A model generated the notes under the pieces. The model saw nothing but the letters and a program-made list of their open reading frames with translations, searched no databases and was not told where the DNA came from. The position numbers and the translations under genes are program-made. This document shows, piece by piece, positions 33,365 to 43,856 of a stretch of DNA of 58,712 bases (position 1 is its first letter; each line of letters opens with the position of its first letter). The stretch comes from Actinomortierella ambigua (lineage: Eukaryota > Mortierellomycota > Mortierellomycetes > Mortierellales > Mortierellaceae), in NCBI GenBank assembly GCA_016098155.1, contig JAAAJB010000166.1, forward strand, positions 1 to 58,712, written 5' to 3'.

Positions 33365-36300
33365 GGACACCACTTTCACAAAGAGAAATTTAGGAGGAAC
33401 CAAGGTATGTATTGCAAAAGGGAATGGAAAGGGGAGGGGGATGGTGGGGAGGTGCATGATGAAGAATATCCTGACTGCATGCTCCGAGCAAATGCTAACT
33501 TTTTTTTTATTTACTGATGAACTTGATAGCTTTGAACGACCTCCATTCACTATTCAAACATTTGGACACCATTAGAGACTCAATAAACAATCATCACCAA
33601 AAGACTTGCACCAGGCATGGGATATTTTACATATGGCAGCAACGATCCAGGAACGCGGATGAACGCATTACACAGGATAGCACGACATGAACGAATAGTA
33701 CATGACCTACGACGCACGCCCTTTGAAGTGTATATCCTGGGATCACGAGGCAATAGTGTGAATCTGCTCAAACATGCATATCCCTGTACAAACTGTGAGC
33801 TCAGAAAGGCGCGCATGATCGTCTCAGTGCGCCTTCGAAGGTCCTTTTCCATAGGTGTGGACGGAAGAAGTCAGAGGACGCTACCAAAAATGCTCTTATG
33901 CTTAGTCGTCATGTTTGGAAGAACTACTCGCTCAAAGCGCAACCAACATCAGAATGTAGAATGTCTGGAAAATGTAGTGGACAATGGTTTACCGTCGTTT
34001 TCTCTCTCCCCTCCCCCCTCCCCCCTTCATTTTGCACATGTTACATGCGAAAGCAAAAAGGTTGTATGCGCATCAGTCATGTATGACAATGGAGAGCGAC
34101 GTGTGAGTGGTGCAGAAGACGTCAAAAAGGGATGGCCTGATTTCTTCGCCCTCTTAGAGTATCGATGTCAACGCAAATGATCCTAAAGATTTCGACCATG
34201 AGCTTGTCCCCGGTAATACAGAGCGCTTTGCATTAAGCCTTTGTCAGCTTCAGGGCGAGGCACTCATCTATGGCAGTACACAAATGCATGGTAGCCTACT
34301 CTCAGAATGGCTGGTCTTGTAAACTATGTTTCTCCACAAGTCATATTGTCGTATTCCACCTTTGCTAGGAACACATGCAGACATGGAAACTGAATAAAAT
34401 TGAGTCAAAGGGCTTCAGTCTACTTTCTAACGTTGGCGAGTTATCGGAAGCTCACCAACAAGAACATGTGCAGCAGCCTATAAGAAGCATCAGGGGAAGG
34501 CGAGGAAAAGGGGGAGAGGAGAGGAGTGGAGAGCTGTCAGCAAAGAAGTAAACAAATGTCGAATCTAAATGCTCTGTAACCGCCTTTGGTCGCAGCTGTT
34601 TGTTTGGACCACATCCATTGCCCCCCCCCCCAATCAAACAAGGGTCGTTGTTTGGGTTGCACGCATTTGCTATTTCTCCCAGAAGGTGGGCAACCACTTT
34701 TTTATTGCGCTTCCCTCCGCGTTCGCGTTTGCTGCAGCCGCCCTCCTCCCCTGTTTCCCTCCACATGAAGAATCCATAGACAACCATAACAACAAAACAC
34801 CGTACTTCAAACAAAGACAAATAGTGTGAAATGAATACAAACTTACAAATCTGGTTTGCAACAGTTCATCCGTTGAGGGTACGAGCACCCGATGACCTGC
34901 TTGACTGTGGCTTCCTGGAAACACGAACAGAGATGAGAGTCTGTATAGAGTGGCAGTGGGTGCAAACTACTCTCCCTCCCCTCCTACTATGAAGATGACT
35001 GCCTCAACCTTTCTCACCAAGGTCACCCACTGTGGAGAAGCGATGTACTAAGATGGACATTCGTAACGTGTAACCTGAGAGCATGAGAGCCACGGGGCTG
35101 GTCTTTGGGGGGGGGAGCTGGGGAGGGGGAGTGCATTAAGGTCCAGAGGAAGGATTATGGATGGCCAGCATGGCATGCGAACAAAAAAAAAGTCCAATAG
35201 TGCATCCTTCTTGGAGTTCTGGGATGTTGGCGATGACACAAAGTCCGGACACAGTGCTGACCAATAGGATGCATTGCATGCTCGTAGAGCAGTACAGAGA
35301 GCATGAGTCTCCACCTTGGCTGTAGTTTTGGGCGTCGTCCAGGCGCCTTACTTTGCCAATAGACCATTCTTTGTTCCCCCTTTTTTTTTCTCGTGTTCTT
35401 TGTCATAGAAAATCAAAGGCTGCTCTCTTATTCCGCGCTGCACAGCAGCGGGTGGTGGCCCGTAGAATGTTGGAGCCCGATATGGACGCGGCGAGCTGTT
35501 CACTTTGAGTGGAGGATTGTTTTGAACATGTTTGATGTTTGCACCGAGCCTGGTCCAGCACCGTCCTTCTGTTCTTTTTGTATTCTTGCTGACATTGTGC
35601 ATCCAACTCTTCGTTTGTAGTTGTGACCATTGACCATATGTCCCACCTCGCCCCGGTGAACAGCCTCCTAACAAACAGAGTGAGCACCGCACACATTACT
35701 GCTGTGAAGAGAACACAAAGTAAGTACCCGTTGAAACAGCAGCCGCTTCTGAGTAGTATAGGGTGCCCAAAAAAATGGGCGCAAAAAAACAGGCTCCCTC
35801 TCCTGCCCCTCCGCCTGCCTCCTTCCTTCCCAATGTAGGCTGCTCACATATTCTGGAAAGGAAAGAGCTGTACCCTCGTGCAAAACCAGGGGCGAGGAAG
35901 TATGCACCATCGGTACAAATGGCAGTTATTGCCTCGGCGTCCTCGCCAAAATGTCCTGGCTGCACAAATAGGCATCCTGGTTGCTTTTGGGCAGAGTGTC
36001 AGAACAACTTCAAGCTTTACATTCGACCACTTTATCACGAACGAACCTCGAGGCACAGATAGAGAGAGAATGAGAAGGGGAGTGTAGACTTTCAGGAAGG
36101 CTCTTTGTGTTTATGTTTGGTAGGTAGTTTGTGCATATGGTTTGTGTCCCCATACTTCTCGCTGCTGGGGGGTGACATGCATCGACCTTTCTTTCTTCTC
36201 CTCCACTCCACGTCCATTTTGCCCATAAGCAATTCATGTTGAGTTTTCACTCCACAACAACACATCATTCATTGCTGACAGGCTGGGTAGTTGTTTTGTT

Positions 36301-36530
36301 CAATGCAAACTTCGCGCAGGCGTGCCCTTTTTTTTCTCCGGATATCCCGCTTTCCCTTCCTCTATATAACCCACTAATATCCTTGCTGCACACATTCTTT
36401 TTTTTTTCTTTTCCTCAGATTCACATCTCTCCCTATCCCTCCCCCCAACCCCTCCTTCGTCCGCCGCAACCTTTGAACTTTGGTTCACTCGCTTTCTTGA
36501 CTACCCACATCTTCATACCTCTCCATTATC
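33365..36530. other. 3.2-kb gene-poor spacer
   Basis: I see no supportable gene. The first 220 bp are probably the 3' UTR of the mitoribosomal gene. Open frames at 33617-34180 and in 34450-36060 have random-like codon use and no domain. Poly-C and poly-G tracts occur near 34620 and 35108. The last few hundred bases are the promoter of the secreted DUF3712-family gene. An unrecognised short gene or non-coding RNA cannot be ruled out. Confidence 0.6.
36363..36369 (+). promoter_or_regulatory. TATA box of secreted DUF3712-family gene
   Basis: TATATAA lies 162 bases upstream of the start codon, followed by a CT-rich leader. Confidence 0.6.
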
Positions 36531-38444
36531 ATGAAGTTCTCCCTGAAGGCCATTGCCCTGGCCGCGCTCGCAGCCGCGACTGTCTCCGCTGCTCCCGTTG
36601 AGGTGCAGCGCCGTGATGCCGCATCAGACCGCATTGCGGCCTGCTTTGTCCAGTAATGACCTTTTAATAGCGCACAGACAGGATTTTCTAGGTGCCTCAT
36701 CATCCCCCCCTGTAATATTCGTTGATTGGCTAAAGCAAAGGTTTTTTAATTGTACCATATGGACTTTTAGACTGCTCTTCACCGGTGCCTGGCCTGGTAG
36801 CTGTGCCGCCGCTGTCTCTGTAAGTGCTAATGTTTAATGCTTATCTCATGCGATTATTGTAGCCGCAACCATCGTTCTTAACGTCAATGACCTTTCCTCA
36901 TTTTTAAAATAGATCGACCTGGGTCTAATTCGCAGCATCAGCATCAACCAGATGTCGATGGACTTTACGGGCTCCAACCCCTATGCCCCTACAACCTCGT
37001 CCACCAACATTGTGGCCAAGATGCTGTCCATCCCCGGCATTGACCTTCCTATTACCTCTGTCCGCCAGCATGTTATCCTGATTGTAAGTAGAGTGTCGAT
37101 GTGCACGGTCGTAAAAGGAGGGAGACGAGGAGGTGGTGGTGAGATGAGGGAGAAGGATGCATACATTTTCATGCTATCTCTGTGTTCATTGCAGAGCCCC
37201 CATGCGTTTAGCGTCTCACCATTTTCCCCCTGGGAATTATTTCGCCCCCCCCCCCTCATTTTCTCTCATAACAGGACAATGGCGTGCAGCTTGGTCAGTT
37301 CACCACCCCATGGAGTGCCGCGAATGTCAAGAATGGCGAGCTGCAGACGTCCTTTGCCTCGTCGACGCTGAACGTGTTCCCCGACGCCAAGGTGGCCTTT
37401 GCCAACTTTGTCGGTGGTCTGTCGACATCGGCCAGTCGATCGGTGACACTGAAGGGCGCTGTCGATGCCAAGATCAACTTGGGCTTGCTTGGCACGGTCA
37501 CGATCCCCGGCATCGGTTTCAAGGCCACCACCCAACTGGCCGGTCTGAACAACCTCCAGGACATTGCTTACAGCGTCCTCGTCGACCCGGACATGGCGCG
37601 CACGCCCGGTTTCCTGTACATGACCTCCATCATCAACATCAACAACCCCAGCAAGCTCAGCGTCAGCCTCGGCAACATCACCCTGGACACCGCCGGCCCT
37701 ACAGGCCGTGCCGGTGTCTCGGAAATCACCAATCTGGCCTTGGTCCCTGGTCCCAACACCATCATCTCGACCACGGCCCTGGATCTCAGCCTGCAGCCCG
37801 CTAACGATATCTTGCTCAACCTGGGCGCGTCCGACCAGGTGCTGACCATGTCTGGCTTCGACGGCACGTCCAAGAACCCGGTCCTGAACGCGGCCCTGCG
37901 CACCATGAAGAGCACCGTCACGGTCCCCTCGACGCTCGGCAAACTGTCGCAGGCGCCTTACAAGGACTTTAAGCTCAAGGTGCTGCCTTCGACCGGTACA
38001 GACTTGAAGGTCGAGATCACGGCCACATTCGCCTCGCCCTACTATGGCTTCCCTGTCGAGATGGTCCACTCCAACTTGGGTCAGGACAACTATGCATCGG
38101 TCAAGGGTGTTGCTGGTGCGGATGACAGTGGTCTGTTCTTCTTTGACGAGGGTTTGACGTACAAGGTCTCCGGCACGGCTGGTAAGACGGTCTCGTTCAA
38201 GGCTCTGTTGAAGCGTGGTCCGTTCACGGCCGGTGATCGCCCACGCTGGGTCAAGATGGTCGAGTTTGGCAAGGCCAATGGCTACATCCCTGTCGCTCTC
38301 AGCTTCTTTGTCGACATTTACCTGAACAACGATGGCGTTGATCACTGGGTCGACTGGGGCGCCAACGGCGCCGGTGTCCCCAAGCTCGATGTTGCCGTCG
38401 GCGCTGACTTTGAGCAGATCCTTGGCTTCATCCCCACTGCTTAA
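36531..38444 (+). CDS. secreted DUF3712/LEA-2-like protein
   Basis: Four exons: 36531-36652, 36771-36819, 36913-37083 and 37275-38444, giving 503 residues. A clear signal peptide (MKFSLKAIALAALAAATVSA) is followed by a KexB-like RR near 27-28. The mature part is beta-rich: INQMSMDFTGSNPYAPTTSS and the MLSIPGIDLPITSVRQ segment are typical of DUF3712, and NPSKLSVSLGNITLD repeats the element seen in the large membrane protein of this window. There is no membrane span or GPI-like tail, so it should be free in the wall or outside. Function is unknown. The donor GTAATG at 36653 was chosen because it is the only one before the TAA that keeps the frame. It is convergent with the methyltransferase gene, 173 bp apart. 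Confidence 0.82.
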
Positions 38445-38617
38445 AAAACAACGGGTGCTTGTTAGTGTAAAAGTGAAAAAAAGAGACTGGTTCTCTTTTT
38501 CCATCCCCCCCCCCTCCTCTCCTCTTGTAAGAAACTCTTTCCTCCCTACATCTCTCCCACATCTCATTTTTCTCTTTGTCGAACATAAAAATAAAAAGTC
38601 GACTATTTATTTGCAAG

Positions 38618-40643
38618 CTAAAGCTGTGTTGCAGGTGAGGATGATGATGGTTGCTGCTCTGTCTCATTGGGTCCTCGCCAGTACACGACGCGATTCATGC
38701 CCTCAAAGTTGAGCCAGGTCGTTTCGATGCTGGGATGCAGAGTCATAAGCCACTGCACAAAGTCATCATACGAGGTTACTGGCCTTGTGGCCTTGTCCTC
38801 CTCTCCCTTCCCCTCTCCTTGACCCTTTTGATCTTGCTCGTCCTTGTTCTTCTCCTCTTCACCCACCATCGCTGTATTCTGCTGTTGATCCCGAGGAAGC
38901 CGTCGATGTGGGTTCTCGCGGCTGAAGACACAGCAGGGGATGACTGCAAAGGGTTTTCCGAGACGCAGGGCCATTCGCACAATGGGTTCGGTGGCCTGAT
39001 CGGGATGCAAGCCGACGAGTATCGAGGCTTGGTCAAAAAGCTGCCGGTGATGACCGACCAAGGTGTCATCCATCATGGCCTGGATACGACTAGCGGTCGT
39101 TGTCTGTAACGGGTACTCGTGTCGCGTCGGCACAAACCCTTCTTCCGGAAGGGTGCCTTCCACGCGCGAGCTTTCCTCCTCGTCGTCGTCGTCTTCAGAA
39201 TCTACTTCTGCTTCTGCTTCTATTTCCTCGCCTCCACCAACTTTCCCATTCTCGTCCCTTTCCGAATGTGTTTGCTGTTGTGCCTGTTGCTCATTATGTT
39301 TCGTCTTCTTTTTAAACTCTTTCAGCCAGCGCCGTTGCCATTTCCGGAACCCCTTGTCCGGTTTCGGGTCGATGATCGTCGACGGAATCCCCTGGCGCGT
39401 CTGCAGCTCAAACGATAGGTCGCCTCTCCCCCCAGCAATGTCAAGGACACCCGTCCCGGCAGCGAGGCTGGCGCGGGTGAAGGTTTGAAGGAGCCACTGG
39501 GCAAAGTGGAGGCTGCGTTCACGGTGCTGGTGTTTGGTTGTTGACCGGTGTGGGTCGTCGGCATGGTGGGAGATTTGACGCTTGGCTTGTTTACGCTAAT
39601 AGCGGTAAGGAGTGGAGAGGGTGGGCGGGTTGGTACTGGTGTATTTAGAGTCAAGGAAATAAGAAGTAGCAAAAAGAAAGATTGGAGTTGAATACTCATA
39701 CCTCTTCGACCCATAGCCGCCGAGCAATCTTGAGCTTGGTAATGTCGTGCTCGTGCCAGAGATCACAGCTTTCCTTGTGACACTTGCCAGAGTTGAGCCA
39801 AAACTTGCAAGGCTGACGCGTTGCTACGTCTTTGCTGTCGGGGGTGTCCTCGACACGCTTGGGGGCGGTGGTAGTGGCTGCCTCAGAGGGTGAGCGCGGG
39901 TGCTTCCGCTGCTGCTGCTGCGGTTGGTCATGTGGGTGTTTGGAGGGTGAGGTATGGATTTCGGCAGATCCAGGAATGGGTTGGAAGGTGTGCTTGCCCT
40001 GCCATGGCTCGATGGTCTCGATCGTGGCACAATGAAGGATTGCTGTCCATTGTGTCTTCTTCATGGACTCGTCTTGCGCTAGCGCGTCTTTGTGTTGTTG
40101 GCCTTCTGCTGCCGCTGGGTTCTTCGCCTCCATCTTCTTCTTTCGTTCAGAAATCTCTAGGTGGCCAGTGATCTTTGCAACGGAGCCTAGATGTACAGAG
40201 TGCCACAGTGTATCGAGCTCCTTGAGGGTATGTTGGGGCACCTTGGCGATGATTTCGAGCTTTGATGGGACGACGATGGGATGAGTGTCCCCGTCTTGAT
40301 GCAGTGGGTCGTGCTGCGTCTCGTCTTGTTCTTCGCGCTCCTCTTGCCAATGGCTGAGCTGGAAGCCTTCTGGGTCCGAGGAAGCCAAAGATTCTTCGGG
40401 GGTTGGTTGGTGGTGTTGTGATGGAGGGTGTTGCTTCAGTTGCATAAAGGCGACATCAAGGAAGAAGAGCTTCTTGGACAGCTTGCGCTTATGGATGATC
40501 CTGCCGAGGACATGGTAGGTGGGGAGGGAGTCGAGAGGCACTACTTGGCTTGTGGGCGGGGAGGTGTCTGGGAGGTTGCAGTCTGAGGGGTGTGTCAGCA
40601 GAAGGCGTGCGAGGAGGGAGCCAGTCAGGTGTGGAGATGACAT
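38618..40643 (-). CDS. OB-fold, CCCH zinc finger and SAM methyltransferase fusion
   Basis: Two exons, 40643-39702 and 39595-38618, giving 639 residues. The N-terminal third looks like an OB-fold (YHVLGRIIHKRKLSKKLFFLDVAF, later LGSVAKITGHLE) with a low-complexity insert. A CCCH zinc finger follows: Cys279-x8-Cys288-x4-Cys293-x3-His297. The C-terminal half begins with HRERSLHFAQWLLQTF and SAM motif I VLDIAGGRGDLSFEL at 364-378, then IIDP with Asp390. A late conserved block has GLHPDQATE at 509-517 and PFAVIPCCVF at 529-538, which could hold the catalytic or structural cysteines. The architecture suggests modification of an RNA bound by the OB and zinc-finger parts; the substrate is unknown. 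Acidic low-complexity segments interrupt the methyltransferase domain. Confidence 0.78.
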
Positions 40644-40795
40644 GTGGATGCGAGGGGGGGGGGGGTTGAGACAAGTTGATCTCATGGCATGCATAGAGAA
40701 TGTAATGTTTTTTTTTGCCACCAACAGGCCAGGGCAGGTTGTCGGACACACGCAAGTCACAAGGCCCACTTTCACCTTCGCACTCACGCTTGTTC

Positions 40796-40876
40796 TCTTT
40801 CTCTCTCTATCTCATACCCCACACACACTCTCTCTCACACACACACGCACTCTCTCTCTCTCTCTCTTTCTCTCCG
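40796..40876 (+). repeat. CT/CA compound microsatellite
   Basis: Alternating CT and CA dinucleotide runs upstream of ATG18. Confidence 0.85.
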
Positions 40877-41011
40877 ACGCACACGTTCCCTTCTCCCTTC
40901 TCCCTCGCCCCCACAGCAAAGGTATGAGCATGCATGTCGCTTCGCTAATGTTCCTCACCACTAGCATGAACTCTGAGTTGCCAGGACAGTTACCAATCGT
41001 TTGCCTGTCTT

Positions 41012-41068
41012 TCAGTCAGTCACCCAGCCAGTCAGTCAGCCAGTCAGCCAGCCAGCCAGTCTGTCTGT
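41012..41068 (+). repeat. CAGT/CAGC tetranucleotide repeat
   Basis: An imperfect tetranucleotide array (CAGT and CAGC units) upstream of ATG18. Confidence 0.85.
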
Positions 41069-41114
41069 TGCAAACCAACTCTCGCTCCATGCTAATACAA
41101 ACGCACATTCTTGC

Positions 41115-41129
41115 CTCTCTCTCTCTCTC

Positions 41130-41164
<35 letters not shown>

Positions 41165-41166
41165 TT
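41115..41166 (+). repeat. (CT)n microsatellite, about 25 units
   Basis: A nearly perfect CT run interrupted once by CG, ending 142 bases before the ATG18 start. Confidence 0.9.
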
Positions 41167-41307
41167 TGCCTGCCGTAGCACTACGGCACGCGATAAAAGT
41201 CGTCTCTTTACCCCCCTGTGCTCCCCCCCTCCACAACAGCAATCCCACTTTTCCCGCCAGTTAAAACAACACCCTCTAAGGCGCGGCTGCCAAAACTCGC
41301 ACTCACC

Positions 41308-43422
41308 ATGAACCTCGCCAACAGGGGCAACAATGAACTCTTGTTCATCAACTTCAACCAGGACTTTAGGCATGTCTCTACCTACCTCTCTTGCTGGTCA
41401 CTGTCATTACAAATAGGCCGGGAGAGTGCAAGTGAACTAACGTGGCCATCGCTCTTTCTCCCACCATTTTTTTTATCGTACTATTTTACCCGCCTTGTGT
41501 CATATTCTCCGCGCGTCCCTTTTTTTTTGTGTGTCATACTTCCTGCATGGCATGCATTGGTCCTTGTCAATCCCTACAGCTGCATCTCAGTGGGAACGAA
41601 ACATGGCTACAAGATTTACAATTGCGACCCCTTTGGCAAATGCTACTCGAAATGTAGGTCGACAACGTGGCACGAATTCAGGACTGACGGAATAGACAAG
41701 GGGAGGGGATACACCACAAGTGGCAACACGCCCAAAGGAGAGCAGCCTACTGACAAGGAAGCACATGGGCACTTTATTTTTTTTCCTACCTTTTAACCAA
41801 TGATAGCGGATTGTGGCATCGGCATTGTCGAGATGCTCTTCTGCACCTCTCTTGTCGCCCTTGTCGGCGCTGGCGATCAACCATCCTTTTCACCACGCCG
41901 ACTGCAGATCACCAATACCAAGGTAACTTGTGAAGCGCAGTCAGTCAGCAGGAAGAGGAATCGCTAGTGGACTGGACAGTGTGATGTCAATGGACCTCGC
42001 TGAACTCATCCTATCCATTCACTCTTATCAATGTTTTAGCGACAATCGACTATCTGTGAGTTGACGTTTCCAACGTCAATCTTGGCAGTAAAGTTAAACC
42101 GGAAGAGGCTGATTGTCATCCTGGAGGATCAAATCTACGTGTACGACATTAGCAACATGAAGCTGTTGCATACCATCGAGACGAGCCCCAATCCTGGAGG
42201 TAATATCCTTTTCAGCATATTTTTTTGGGTGCGTCGTTTGTCATGGAACACTACTAGCACAGTGTAGCTCACAGTCTCCATCACCCATGACTTTTTACAT
42301 TCTTCGTTTAGCTATTTGCGCGTTGGCGCCTTCGAGCGAGAACTGCTTCCTGGCGTATCCATCACCAACACCGTCTCCGTCGTCACCCTTTTCAGCAAAT
42401 GGACGAGATGCGACAAACCGGCCTTCGGGTGACGTCTTGCTTTTTAACGCGCTGTCGCTGCAGGTGGTCAACATTGTGCAGGCACACAAGACATCCGTCT
42501 CCAACATCTCCATCAACCACGAAGGCACCATGATTGCCACGGCCAGTGATAAGGCATGTCTCGGTTGCGACTTCTTTTATTGCTCCACATATTTGTCATT
42601 TCCATGCCATCAATGTCTCCGAAAAGGAGTGTGTGTGTGTGGAGGGAAAGAGGAGGAAGAGGGTTAGTTGCACTTTTTTTTTGGGGACTCCTTTTGTGTT
42701 TTCTAACTTTACCTTTTTGCTTTCATATACCTCCAACAATGAATAATAATAGGGTACGGTCATCAGGATATTCTCGATTCCAAATGCACAGCGTCTGTAC
42801 CAGTTCCGACGTGGCGCTCAGTCGGCACGCATCTATTCTTTATCGTTCAACTTGGTCAGCACTTTGCTGTGCGTGTCGTCCGACACGGACACGGTCCACA
42901 TTTTCAAACTTGGCGGATCCAACTCGGGAAGCAACGGCGTGCGGCGAGTCGGTAGTGCCAACCTTGAAAGCGGTCTGGATATGAAGAAGGGTGCCGGTGG
43001 TGTCAGGTGAATATTAGATCCTTTCTTTTCTCATTTCCCTTGTTGTTGGTCGTTCCTATGCTACCCATTTCTCTAACATTTATTTCACTTATCATATCGT
43101 TCTTTTTAGTGGGATGATCCGCCGCCAGTCAATGCACATTGGAAAGAACTTGGCAGGAAGCGTGGGATCGTACCTCCCAAGCATGGTGACGGAGATGTTT
43201 GAGCCGTCACGCGACTTTGCCTACCTGAAGCTTCCGAGCGGAGGCGTGCAGAGTGTGGTGGCGTTGAGCAACACAACGCCACAGGTGATGGTGGCAACAT
43301 CGGATGGCTATCTGTACCAGTACAACATTGACCTGGAGAACGGTGGGCCATGTGTACTGCTGAAGCAATATAGTTTGCTCGACTCGAACGAGGAGTTTGG
43401 CGCCTCTGCAGGGTCGGATTGA
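41308..43422 (+). CDS. ATG18: PROPPIN autophagy protein Atg18
   Basis: Seven exons: 41308-41369, 41580-41653, 41807-41922, 42040-42199, 42312-42553, 42753-43006 and 43110-43422, giving 406 residues. It is a seven-bladed WD40 beta-propeller that binds PtdIns3P/PtdIns(3,5)P2 and acts in autophagosome formation and vacuole shape. The lipid-binding FRRG motif is intact at 236-239, in the usual sequence [17 protein letters not shown]. Other family marks are [58 protein letters not shown] and IATASDKGTVIRIF. Introns 1 and 5 use GC donors (both GCATGTCTC); no GT donor keeps the frame at either site. Paralogue Hsv2 is an alternative, but length and the blade-6 loop fit Atg18. Confidence 0.93.
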
Positions 43423-43856
43423 ACTACTATCGCCAACAACAGCGAGATAAAAAGAAAGTAGCAACCCTACTTTCAGGAGTCGCCTCGTAAAGCAACAATA
43501 ACAACAACAAAAAATGGTGGTAGTGTCGCTTTTCCTTGGAGAAGTTAGTTGTAAACCTGTTTCTCAAGTCAAAAAAAAACTGAATCTTTGGCTTCTGTCC
43601 ATAGCCCAGAAGACTAAGCATACCAAAAAGCCCCCCCCCCTTTTTTTCTCCCTCCATGTGCATGCCACTATTTGTATATATTGAGGAAATCACGAAACCC
43701 TCTTTTCAGAAATTCAGGAACGAGGTGTTAAAAAAAAAAGGCAGTCCACATTTCTTTTTGGACGCGCTCCTCACTCCCTCTGCCACAAACACTCCTACAG
43801 CGACATTGCCACCATTGTCGCTTTTCTCAGCCAACGACAATAAGAGACCTTCAGGA
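43423..43856. other. spacer between ATG18 and NDC80
   Basis: 434 bp, with poly-C/poly-T and poly-A runs near 43570-43740. It should contain the ATG18 3' end and the NDC80 promoter. The open frame upstream of the NDC80 start continues from 43656, so a slightly longer N-terminus is possible. Confidence 0.55.

Larger units (their letters stand above)
40644..41307. promoter_or_regulatory. divergent spacer, methyltransferase gene and ATG18, microsatellite-rich
   Basis: 664 bp between opposite-strand starts. It holds a G12 tract near 40650, a CT/CA block at 40796-40876, a CAGT/CAGC tetranucleotide block at 41012-41068 and a long CT run at 41115-41166, much of it probably in the ATG18 leader. No TATA box seen. 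Confidence 0.65.

Noticed and set aside
33617..34180. 187-codon plus open frame with real ATG
   Set aside because: Low GC at third positions unlike the true genes here, no recognisable domain and a simple-sequence tail.
37266..38567. 433-codon minus-strand open frame
   Set aside because: Antisense shadow of the secreted DUF3712 gene, whose signal peptide, splice sites and family motifs are on the plus strand.
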